From Dyadobacter koreensis (lineage in GTDB: Bacteria > Bacteroidota > Bacteroidia > Cytophagales > Spirosomataceae), in the NCBI RefSeq assembly GCF_900108855.1, contig NZ_FNXY01000007.1, positions 62,001 through 126,000 on the forward strand: a stretch of 64,000 nt of DNA. The letters are read 5' to 3'. Below are positions 36,565-45,044 of this stretch, one piece after another. The translations under genes were made by a program, and so were the position numbers. The notes below the pieces were generated by a model, which ran no database searches, was not told the DNA's origin, and saw nothing but the letters and a program-made list of their open reading frames with translations. Positions within the stretch are counted from its first letter, which is position 1. The number at the start of each line of letters is the position of its first letter.

Positions 36565-39500
36565 TTAATTTTTGGGCTTGATCGTATTTTTATTGATATC
36601 AAGCCGCTTCATTTTAGAATTTAAGGTACTTGGCGGTATTCCCAGAAGAGCAGCTGCCCCATTCTGTCCGGTGACCCTGCCCCGGCACAATTTAAGAATC
36701 CTGATGATATGATCCCGCTCGTTTTCGTCCAGCGTCTTTATTTTTTTTTCAAGATACATACTTTCATTCGGCATATCAGAATCTGCCGTGGGAATGTCCA
36801 CAACGTTGAGTGTATCACCTCGTGTAAGCAGTACTGCCCGTTCGATCATGTGTTCTAATTCTCTGATATTGCCTGGCCAGTTGTATCGCTGCAATTCCCG
36901 GAGCACCTTCCCGCTTAAAGATTTTATATCTTTGCCCGCCTTTGCAGCATACTTCGATATAAAATGACTGGCTAACAAAGGGATATCGCTGGTACGGTCG
37001 CGAAGAGGTGGCAGACGGATCGGAAAAATATTGATCCTGTAAAAAAGATCGCTTCGGAAATTTCCCAGGGCTACTTCTTTTTCCAGGTTTCGGTTAGTGG
37101 CTGCAATGACACGAACGTCTACTTTGATCACAGTTTTTCCCCCAACACGTTCGATTTCCTTTTCCTGCAGAGCACGGAGAAGTTTGCCTTGCAGATCCAA
37201 AGGCATTTCCCCTATCTCGTCAAGAAATAATGTTCCATTATTTGCAAGTTCAAACTTTCCAAGCCTTCGTTCAACAGCGCCCGTAAAACTCCCCTTTTCG
37301 TGTCCGAAAAGTTCGGATTCAATCAAATTCGCCGGCAGCGCAGCACAATTTACTTTAACCATCAGCTTGGATTTGCGTGGCGAATTCGTATGAACGGAAC
37401 GTGCAACAAGTTCTTTTCCGGTTCCTGTCTCACCTAAAATCAATACCGAACTATCCGTATAGGCAACCTGCTCAATCAGTTTATGGACAGCCCTTATTTC
37501 TTGGCTATTGCCAATCATATCAGACTTATTTACAGATATCTCCAGCTCCTGTTGCAAATAAATCTTTTCATCTTCCAAGCGCTCTTTGAAACGGCTGATT
37601 TCCGCCAACTGCTCAGAGATCTTCTCAGTTGAAAACAGGTTGGATGCCACGATTGCAAGCTGCGAACAAATACTTAGATACAATTCTTCTCTTTCTTTTA
37701 CCAAATGGATATGCTGACTTGAAAATGTCAGAATACCAACGACTTCATTACCCACCCGCAAAGCATTTCCACCAATGCATGTCTGATCCGCCAGCTGGGC
37801 CGGTTCATAAAAAAAGGGATGTCCTGTGTCTTCTGCTTCCAGCTCACCGGCATCAAAATAACATACACCCGCCTCTTTTAATATATCATTGTAAATGCCT
37901 CCCTCATTTTTCAGGTAATGCTCTTTAGGAGTCCTGAAGTCGGGTTGACGATCAAATAGTGCGTTTTCGTCAAAAAGAAACGGCGACCGGAATTGTTGGT
38001 CATGAGATAGGGACCAAACAAGGAAATTGTCTATTTTGAATAATTCTCTAAGATGCTCTTTAATTGTTTCAACGAGCTTACTTTTATCTTTGATTGCGAC
38101 GATGGAACTGTTAAACTGCATCAAGCGGTCACGCTCTTTATGCTGGCGCTCGTGCTCGATATTGACTAAATTGTTCTGGACTGCAACCGACAGTTGTCTT
38201 GCAACGTCCCGGATCATAAGCAGCACATTTCTGGAAATTGTGTTATTGTGATCAAATGCTAATATCCAAAAGCCAAATAAATCTTTCTCTTTCGTGAATT
38301 TTGTCATCACTACCTGACGAATCCCCCTGTCATAGTTGATCTTTAAATAACCCGGCAGAGGACGCGTAATGGCAGGATTTTCCAGGTCAAAAACCAACGG
38401 TTCGTCGCTTAGCAGCACCTTCCCTATAAATCCATCATCTATCGAAGGTGATCCGGAAAGAAGATTTGAATAATCGTAATGCTGTAGAGCGGCCAGACAA
38501 GGATCAACAAAATAAGTATCGATACTTGACTTGCCATTGTTGATTACCGCCAGATTCGTATGCGTAAAGCCGATTACCTCTTGAAGACTCTGATGAATTT
38601 CTTCCAGCAGCTCTTCATTGTTTCGCACAGACGCGAACCGTATTCCCAGTCCAATCAGCATATCCTTTTGCTCCAGACGTATTCGTACTTGCTCCTGATC
38701 AATTGTATAAAGGATGGCTTTGGAAAACTGTGACAGGATCAGTTTTATATCCGAGTTATCCAGATCGATCTGCACGTTGGAGCGGGCCCGGTTAAAAAAC
38801 AGATATCCTATTTTAGAATCTTCCAAATAGATCGGATAAGTTGCTTTCTCGCAAATTCCATTTTGTTTTTCAGCATGAAAGAATGCAGGTTTGGTCATCT
38901 GGCTTGCCAGGCCTTCCATGCTGAAGATGGTCAGTTTGCAATCATCATTGGTGTTTTGGTAGCAATACTCCTGCACAGGAAATGGCCCGCTGTAAACGTC
39001 TTCATCTATCTGCTGCTCCCGTGATTCAGGCCGGATTACTCTCATATAACACCGGTGTAATTGCTCTTCACTCTTCAACATTACCACGCAGCTGTCGGCT
39101 TCAAACATCGGCAAAATTATCTCGGACACAACTGAATTTAAGCCTTCAATGTTTTGTACACCTGTCAGCGAATAACTCAGATTGAGTAGTTTTAAATGCT
39201 GATCGTTATTTCCGGGCAAGAGTATACGCTCCTGAGCAAGAACGCGGATCACAGCCATATTGATGTTAATGGCAAGCAGCTTCAAAAGGTTTACTTTATC
39301 AGAGCTGAAATCAGATGCATTTTGAAAATGCAGAAACAGATTTCCGATAAAATCGTTTCTGTCACGCAGTGGAAAAACTAAAATCCGAGAACCATTTGCC
39401 GGAGTATCAGAAATATATTTACGGCACCTAGCGTGCTGCCAATTACCCTGGACCAAAAACTCGCCAAAACCGTCAAGCTCCTGACTATCTGCCAATAATA

Positions 39501-39747
39501 CCTCTTCTGCGGAAAGTTCTTTGAGATCTACTTCTGCTAAAAAAAAGTGTTCTTGCCCTAGTGGCTCCTCGTTGTGAAACAAATTGCGAAGCAGATTAGA
39601 TTCTGTATCCAAGATAAAGATCGCGGCTTGCGCATATCTGAGACTGGATTTGAGGGTGGTGTTAAAAATTCCGCTAAGATGCCCCATACGCTTCACCGAT
39701 AAAAGTTCTGCGCCCACTTTCTGTATTAGATTGCTGTCCTCTTTCAT
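36565..39747 (-). CDS. Large sigma-54 activator with multiple GAF domains
   Basis: A 1060-residue enhancer-binding protein. The first 700 residues contain about four GAF-like sensor domains (roughly 15-170, 190-345, 365-525 and 545-705). A coiled coil (about 706-740) then leads to the AAA+ domain with Walker A GETGTGKE (772-779), GSFTGA (819-824) and Walker B LFLDEIGE. The Fis-type HTH ends the protein (AAALLGIPPSTLNSKMKRL). There is no receiver or kinase domain, so it probably senses small molecules directly, in the manner of FhlA or NorR but with more sensor domains. It is first in the operon with the response regulator and is divergent from the kinase at 40074. Confidence 0.92.
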   Translation of the reverse strand: MKEDSNLIQKVGAELLSVKRMGHLSGIFNTTLKSSLRYAQAAIFILDTESNLLRNLFHNEEPLGQEHFFLAEVDLKELSAEEVLLADSQELDGFGEFLVQGNWQHARCRKYISDTPANGSRILVFPLRDRNDFIGNLFLHFQNASDFSSDKVNLLKLLAININMAVIRVLAQERILLPGNNDQHLKLLNLSYSLTGVQNIEGLNSVVSEIILPMFEADSCVVMLKSEEQLHRCYMRVIRPESREQQIDEDVYSGPFPVQEYCYQNTNDDCKLTIFSMEGLASQMTKPAFFHAEKQNGICEKATYPIYLEDSKIGYLFFNRARSNVQIDLDNSDIKLILSQFSKAILYTIDQEQVRIRLEQKDMLIGLGIRFASVRNNEELLEEIHQSLQEVIGFTHTNLAVINNGKSSIDTYFVDPCLAALQHYDYSNLLSGSPSIDDGFIGKVLLSDEPLVFDLENPAITRPLPGYLKINYDRGIRQVVMTKFTKEKDLFGFWILAFDHNNTISRNVLLMIRDVARQLSVAVQNNLVNIEHERQHKERDRLMQFNSSIVAIKDKSKLVETIKEHLRELFKIDNFLVWSLSHDQQFRSPFLFDENALFDRQPDFRTPKEHYLKNEGGIYNDILKEAGVCYFDAGELEAEDTGHPFFYEPAQLADQTCIGGNALRVGNEVVGILTFSSQHIHLVKEREELYLSICSQLAIVASNLFSTEKISEQLAEISRFKERLEDEKIYLQQELEISVNKSDMIGNSQEIRAVHKLIEQVAYTDSSVLILGETGTGKELVARSVHTNSPRKSKLMVKVNCAALPANLIESELFGHEKGSFTGAVERRLGKFELANNGTLFLDEIGEMPLDLQGKLLRALQEKEIERVGGKTVIKVDVRVIAATNRNLEKEVALGNFRSDLFYRINIFPIRLPPLRDRTSDIPLLASHFISKYAAKAGKDIKSLSGKVLRELQRYNWPGNIRELEHMIERAVLLTRGDTLNVVDIPTADSDMPNESMYLEKKIKTLDENERDHIIRILKLCRGRVTGQNGAAALLGIPPSTLNSKMKRLDINKNTIKPKN

Positions 39748-40073
39748 CTTGCTTTTTTTGCAGGCTTATCAAATATTAACTTTTAGCATTTAATTTTCTT
39801 TGTAAACGGAAGATTTCATCCCAGTTATGTTACAAATTCCTTGCCAAGAATCAACACATTAACTACCAGATAATTAGATAAATACAAGTGAAAAAACATC
39901 ATGATATATCGTGATTTTATCCCTTTCGATCATGATATTTCGTGATTCATCAGGTCAGTTTATAGACGGTATTTTTTTGTGCTCAGATTAGTCTGTTTTC
40001 CTTTGTAAATGATTTTTTTAGTAGTTAACTTCTCGAGTATTTTCGATTTGACAGCCTGAAAACCGGAATAATC
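39748..40073. other. Divergent regulatory region between the GAF activator and kinase genes
   Basis: 326 bases without genes. The centre holds two 18-bp near-palindromes listed separately. No convincing TAnnTTTG or GG-N10-GC promoter is seen, although a TTTG-rich stretch lies near 39978-40010. Confidence 0.6.
39898..39946. promoter_or_regulatory. Tandem near-palindromic operator pair
   Basis: Two copies of ATCATGA-N4-TCGTGAT, at 39898-39915 (spacer TATA) and 39929-39946 (spacer TATT). Within each copy 8 of 9 and 7 of 9 base pairs are symmetrical. The copies differ at one position only and start 31 bp apart, close to three helical turns, so bound dimers would lie on the same face. Two Fis-type activators and a histidine kinase flank the site. 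Confidence 0.75.
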
Positions 40074-42386
40074 ATGTCAAAGCAACTGCTACCCCGCAAT
40101 ATTCTTTTTCCTATGAAATGTTTTTTTACACTGGCTATAATCTGCGCTTTCCCATACTTGTGTCTCGCACAGTTTTACCCTGCTCAGCCCGTGGTGCCCG
40201 AAAGCGATCTTCCAAAACTATTAGCCGTAATTCAAAATACATCTGAAAATATCCAGGATCGCCAGAATGCGCTGATCTCACTGGCAAATCTATACTACAA
40301 CAAACCACGTAAGCGCTACGAGGATTTGGATAAATCAGCCGCGTATGCACAAATGGTACTGAAAGAAAAGAAGTCTGAGCAGAGACCCCGCACCTGGCAA
40401 GAAGCCATCACGTTCGCTGCACTGGTAGATATAGATAAAAAGGAATTTGAACAAGCTGAAAATTTACTTCCACAGCTGAACGGAAGCTTCAAAATTGAGC
40501 TGATGCTCCGGCTAGCCTATGCATACTGCGAAGCCGATCACGATGACAGAAAGCACGACTGGGCCAGAGCTACCGAGCTGGCCAACGAGGTTATCCGGAG
40601 CAATCCGGAGATCCGAAGTACCATCCACGAGATCCAGGCCAGACAGATCATCGCTCTGGTTCACGCCAAACAACAGCAACCTACGGCAGAAAAAGAGCTG
40701 CTTGATATTGTTGCACAATTTAAAAAAGCGGGTAGCAGGAATTACCAGACTACCTTATCGGCGCTGAGCGAGTATTGTTTTCATATCGGAGATCAGTCTA
40801 GGGCACTGTTTTACTCGCTTGAAGCGGTAAAGGCGATGAAAGCTTCAAAAGATTCCAGTATGGCAGGAGATATTTATGCCAATCATGCGATGATGTGGAC
40901 CGACAACGACGAATTTGATAAAGGGGTTAGCTATATCAACTTGGCAATCAAGCACTACGCACAACGCGCAGGCAGATACAATCTTTCTGACCCTTTGTTT
41001 CTTTTTGATGTAGAATATATTTATGGCAAAACCAGCAGGCATCAGCAGGATCTAAAACAAATGAAAAAAATGCTGGCAGCTGCTCCGCCTCAAACAGTTT
41101 CGGACCGGATTTATCACAATGTAATTATGGGCCGTATATACCGGAGGCTGAAAAAATTTGACAAATCGGAAATTTATTACAAAAAAGCATACAGTATCAG
41201 CAAAAAGTATGGAGTCGCTGTGCAGCGTACAACGGCTGGACTAGCTCAGCTTTATGCGGATTCAAAGCAATTTGCCAAGGCCAGGCCATTTTTATATCAG
41301 GAGCTGAAATTTCCGAAATACTTTTTCAACAATGGCTCATTCAGACACCTTCATTATATGGTTTATTTAACTGACTCAGCAACCGGTAATTATTATGATG
41401 CCATTAAACACCTAAGTATTTACAGTAATATCAGTCACTATGATCTGACCCAGTCCAGAGAACGGGAAGTGCAAAGGTTGCGTATTGCATTCGAAGCCCA
41501 GCAAAAAGAGGATGAGATTCAGATTAAAAATCAAAATATAAAACTGCTTGGGCAAAATGCAAAAATTCAGGAAGAGAGGCTGCGAAATGCAAATTTAAGT
41601 GCAGTAATGGCGGCCGTCGTGGCTTTATTCCTCATTCTTGTTTCAGTATTGATTTTATCCAAGTACAGACAAAATGCCCGAAATAGCCGTGAAATTGAGC
41701 ATAAAAATACGGTGATCACCGAGAAGAATCAGATTCTGGAACATCTGCTGAATGAAAAGGAATGGCTTTTAAAGGAAGTCCATCACCGGGTAAAGAACAA
41801 CTTGCACACCATTATTTGCCTTCTTGAAAGCCAGGCGTCGTATCTGGACAACGAGGCGCTGCAAGCTTTGGAAACCAGCCAAAACAGGATTTATGCCATG
41901 TCTTTAATTCACCAGAAGCTTTACCAGTCCGACGATATAAAAACCGTTGATATGAAAAGTTACTTTGCTGACTTTCTGCTTTTTCTCTCAGAAACTTTTG
42001 GTACATCCCAACATATCGCGATTATCCAGCAGATTGACCCCGTCAATCTCCCAACTTCACAGGCTGTACCTCTGGCCCTGATCGTAAATGAAGGGGTAAC
42101 AAACGCCTTTAAACATGCGTTTCCATCGGAGCGGGATGGTGTTATACGGGTCTCACTTCACCAGTATGATGGACGGCTGTCGCTTATGATTGAAGACGAC
42201 GGAATTGGCTGGAATGAAGAAAGTTATGATACTGTTAATTCACTGGGCATCCAGCTGATGAAGGGGCTGAGCGATGATCTGGGTGCTGAAATCTTTTTTG
42301 AAAATCATGCTGGTACAAGAATATCACTTGTGCTTAAATTCAATGCGACCGAAAGAGAAGCAACCCATTCTTCGCTTTTTGCCTGA
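40074..42386 (+). CDS. TPR sensor histidine kinase, HisKA_2 type
   Basis: A 770-residue kinase. Signal peptide (or from the second ATG at 40113), then a periplasmic region of tetratricopeptide repeats (about 45-470), one membrane helix (about 508-531), a coiled coil and the kinase core. The phospho-acceptor region LLKEVHHRVKNNLHTIICLL (His570/571) identifies the HisKA_2 family. The ATPase N box is NEGVTNAFKHAF and the G box EDDGIGWNEE. Kinases of this class often act on stand-alone regulators. The only receiver protein nearby without its own kinase is the sigma-54 response regulator at 35183, divergently encoded. It probably senses a periplasmic protein or ligand through the TPRs. Confidence 0.93.
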   Translation: MSKQLLPRNILFPMKCFFTLAIICAFPYLCLAQFYPAQPVVPESDLPKLLAVIQNTSENIQDRQNALISLANLYYNKPRKRYEDLDKSAAYAQMVLKEKKSEQRPRTWQEAITFAALVDIDKKEFEQAENLLPQLNGSFKIELMLRLAYAYCEADHDDRKHDWARATELANEVIRSNPEIRSTIHEIQARQIIALVHAKQQQPTAEKELLDIVAQFKKAGSRNYQTTLSALSEYCFHIGDQSRALFYSLEAVKAMKASKDSSMAGDIYANHAMMWTDNDEFDKGVSYINLAIKHYAQRAGRYNLSDPLFLFDVEYIYGKTSRHQQDLKQMKKMLAAAPPQTVSDRIYHNVIMGRIYRRLKKFDKSEIYYKKAYSISKKYGVAVQRTTAGLAQLYADSKQFAKARPFLYQELKFPKYFFNNGSFRHLHYMVYLTDSATGNYYDAIKHLSIYSNISHYDLTQSREREVQRLRIAFEAQQKEDEIQIKNQNIKLLGQNAKIQEERLRNANLSAVMAAVVALFLILVSVLILSKYRQNARNSREIEHKNTVITEKNQILEHLLNEKEWLLKEVHHRVKNNLHTIICLLESQASYLDNEALQALETSQNRIYAMSLIHQKLYQSDDIKTVDMKSYFADFLLFLSETFGTSQHIAIIQQIDPVNLPTSQAVPLALIVNEGVTNAFKHAFPSERDGVIRVSLHQYDGRLSLMIEDDGIGWNEESYDTVNSLGIQLMKGLSDDLGAEIFFENHAGTRISLVLKFNATEREATHSSLFA

Positions 42387-42467
42387 GGTGCAAACAGATA
42401 ATAAATTCAACCAAACTCTTAACTTCATTTTTTCACCAATACAACAATTCTCCCGATACATACATTG

Positions 42468-42483
42468 AATCAGGGGCCTGATT
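42468..42483. promoter_or_regulatory. 16-bp palindrome upstream of the exported hydrolase operon
   Basis: AATCAGG-GG-CCTGATT, a perfect 7-bp inverted repeat with a two-base gap, in the 158-base gap between the kinase and the YcaC-like gene. It is too tight to form a normal RNA hairpin and has no T-run, so a protein binding site is more likely than a terminator. Confidence 0.5.
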
Positions 42484-42544
42484 AGAGGAATTTTGTCATA
42501 AGCAATTGCAAACTCTTTCTGTGTAGGAAAGATCAAATTCCAGT

Positions 42545-43258
42545 ATGACAAACCATTCCATCATGAGAAAAAAACTCGCCTTCGTGTTCTTATTCAGTTT
42601 AAGTATCTGTTTAGAGATTTCCGCTCAAAAACCCGCAGAATCACTTCTAACGCCCGCAAACCATTCCCTGGTATTGGTTGATCATGAAAGCCAAATGGCA
42701 TTTCCTGTTAAAAACATTACGATTGATCAGTTAAGGACTAATGTTGCACTGATTGCCCGCGGCTCAAAAATATTTAGTGTACCAACAGTGGTAACCACAG
42801 TTGCGGAGAAGTCATTCAGCGGCCCTGTATTTCCGGAATTACTGGCTGCTTATCCGCCAGCATCTTCCGGCTACCTGGACCGGACTACCATGAATCCCTG
42901 GGAAGATGTTAATACCTACAAAGCCATAACCGGAAAAGGTAAAAAGAAAATTGTTTTTGCAGGATTATGGACAAGTGTCTGCATCGTGAGCCCTGTGCTT
43001 TCCGCGCTGCAAGAAGGTTATGAGGTTTACGTGATAACCGATGCCTGCGGTGATGTAAGTGCGGAGGCACATGAAATGGCAGTCCAGCGTATGATCAAAG
43101 CTGGCGCAACCCCTATGAATTCGATGCAATACGTTCTTGAACTGCAGCGCGATTGGGCTAGAAGTGCGACTTACAACGCCGTAACGGATCTGTTCAAAGA
43201 TTTTGGTGGTACTTACGGGATCGGCATTCAGTATTCAAGAGAGATGATCAAACACTAA
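42545..43258 (+). CDS. Exported YcaC-like cysteine hydrolase (isochorismatase family)
   Basis: A 237-residue protein of the isochorismatase-like hydrolase superfamily. Catalytic Asp46 (LVLVDHES) and Cys146 (AGLWTSVCIV) are present. The stretch DRTTMNPWED and the later ITDACGD, VQRMIKAGAT and LQRDWA follow the YcaC branch closely. YcaC proteins are normally cytoplasmic, but this one has a signal peptide (about 1-28), so it should act in the periplasm. A second ATG at 42563 could be the true start. It is followed after four bases by the amidohydrolase gene: a three-gene operon with the porin. Substrate unknown, probably a small amide. Confidence 0.87.
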   Translation: MTNHSIMRKKLAFVFLFSLSICLEISAQKPAESLLTPANHSLVLVDHESQMAFPVKNITIDQLRTNVALIARGSKIFSVPTVVTTVAEKSFSGPVFPELLAAYPPASSGYLDRTTMNPWEDVNTYKAITGKGKKKIVFAGLWTSVCIVSPVLSALQEGYEVYVITDACGDVSAEAHEMAVQRMIKAGATPMNSMQYVLELQRDWARSATYNAVTDLFKDFGGTYGIGIQYSREMIKH

Positions 43259-43262
43259 TTTT

Positions 43263-45044
43263 ATGAAGACCTTTTGCCGACATCTTTTCGTACTATTCTT
43301 CCTTGGGTCTTCCAGTTTCACTTTCGGACAGCCCAGGGCCGATCTGATCATTATTAATGCCAAGGTCCATACCATGGCAGAAAAGGGTCAAATTGCCCAG
43401 TCGGTGGCTATTGCCTCTGACAAGATACTGTCTGTTGGCAGCAATGCCCAGGTACTAAAATCCAAGGCTAAAAATACAAGGATCATCGACGCAGCTGGAA
43501 GAACAGTCATTCCCGGCTTGTTTGATAGTCACCTGCATGTGATTCGTGCAGGCCGTTTTTACAATGCGGAGCTTCGATGGGACGGAGTAAAAACTTTGAA
43601 AAGGGCGCTTGATATGCTTGGAGAGCAAGCTAAACGCACGCCAAAAGGCCAGTGGGTCAGAATTGTAGGTGGTTGGAACGAGTATCAGTTTGAAGAGAAA
43701 AGACTACCGACGCTCACCGAAATCAATGAAGTGACAGGTGATGTGCCAACTTTTATTTTGTATCTGTATGGAAAGGCCTTACTAAACAATGCAGCATTAA
43801 AGGCTCTGCAAATCGATGCGGATTCACCTAATCCTCAGGGCGGTCTGATCGAGAAAGATGAATCAGGAAATCCGACCGGACTTTTGCTTGCAGAACCTAA
43901 TGCATATATTCTTTATTCCACGCTGGCCAAATTACCCGAGCTCACGGAGAAGGAAAAAATTAATTCTACCATCCAGTTCAATACAGAGCTTAACCGTCTG
44001 GGAGTAACCGGCGTTATGGATGCAGGAGGAGGATTTCAAAATTTCCCGGATGATTATGTGATAACAGATTCGCTTTACCAACAGAAAAAACTCACCGTAC
44101 GCCTTCCCTATTTTCTGTTTGCACAAAAAAAAGGCGCAGAACTTTCTGACTATTCCCGCTGGATTGATATCGTTGATGCAGATCATGTTCACACTGTCAA
44201 AACTGATAACGAAGGTTATCGCGTCGCCGGAGGTGGTGAAAATCTGATTGCAGAAGCAGCCGATTTTGAGAATTTCCTTTTTCCAAGACCTGAACTTCCG
44301 CCGACAATGCCGTCAAATCTGATACCGGTGGTTGAACTTTTGGCTAAAAATAAATGGCCATTCAGGATTCATGCGACATATGATGAAAGCATTTCCCAGG
44401 TTTTAGATGTTCTCGAAAAAGTTAATAAAAATATTTCACTGGAAGAAATTCCGTGGTTTTTTGATCACGCAGAGACAATAACTGAACAAAATATGCGACG
44501 TATCAAAGCGCTCGGCGGGGGCATTGCAATTCAACACCGTATGGCCTATCAGGGCGAATTATTTGTCAAGCGATACGGAAAAAAGGCAGCATTTGATGCT
44601 CCTCCCGTGAAGAAAATGCTCGAAATCGGCTTGGCCGTCGGGCTCGGCACAGATGGCACGCGTGTGGCCTCATACAATCCCTGGATAGCACTTCAATGGC
44701 TTGTTACAGGCAAGACGATTGGAAATACGCAGGTGATGAACCCTGAAAATACCGTCGACCGCTTTACGGCACTTCGCCTCCTTACATCGGGAGCCTACGC
44801 ACTGATGAAATATCCGCCCCAGGGAACGATTCAACCCGGCAGGGCCGCTGACATAGCGATTCTTAGCGAGGATTATTTTACGATGCCTGTTGACAAGCTG
44901 CATTCCATCACGGCGTACATGACCGTTGTGGATGGCAAAATCGTTTGGGCTGATAAAGAATTCAGCTCACTTGGACCCGAAAAACTACCAGTGATTCCCG
45001 AGTGGAGTCCAGTCAGGTACTACGGTGGATACCAAACAAAGTAA
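43263..45044 (+). CDS. Exported YtcJ-like amidohydrolase
   Basis: A 593-residue metal-dependent amidohydrolase (amidohydrolase 3 group). Signal peptide 1-22, then the small beta domain (LIIINAKVHTM) and the barrel, starting IPGLFDSHLHV with metal ligands His90 and His92. Further ligands lie in FRIHATYDES, WFFDHAETIT and GLGTDGTRV (Asp). Loss of a carboxylated lysine is usual in this branch. It hydrolyses C-N bonds in small organic compounds; the substrate is unknown. It is four bases after the YcaC-like gene and its last 20 bases overlap the start of the porin gene, so the three are one operon. Confidence 0.92.
   Translation: MKTFCRHLFVLFFLGSSSFTFGQPRADLIIINAKVHTMAEKGQIAQSVAIASDKILSVGSNAQVLKSKAKNTRIIDAAGRTVIPGLFDSHLHVIRAGRFYNAELRWDGVKTLKRALDMLGEQAKRTPKGQWVRIVGGWNEYQFEEKRLPTLTEINEVTGDVPTFILYLYGKALLNNAALKALQIDADSPNPQGGLIEKDESGNPTGLLLAEPNAYILYSTLAKLPELTEKEKINSTIQFNTELNRLGVTGVMDAGGGFQNFPDDYVITDSLYQQKKLTVRLPYFLFAQKKGAELSDYSRWIDIVDADHVHTVKTDNEGYRVAGGGENLIAEAADFENFLFPRPELPPTMPSNLIPVVELLAKNKWPFRIHATYDESISQVLDVLEKVNKNISLEEIPWFFDHAETITEQNMRRIKALGGGIAIQHRMAYQGELFVKRYGKKAAFDAPPVKKMLEIGLAVGLGTDGTRVASYNPWIALQWLVTGKTIGNTQVMNPENTVDRFTALRLLTSGAYALMKYPPQGTIQPGRAADIAILSEDYFTMPVDKLHSITAYMTVVDGKIVWADKEFSSLGPEKLPVIPEWSPVRYYGGYQTK

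Noticed and set aside
42502..42520. Sigma-54-like promoter TTGTCATAAGCAATTGCA before the YcaC-like gene
   Set aside because: The spacing between the GTCAT and TTGC parts is one base too long and the GG at -24 is not conserved.
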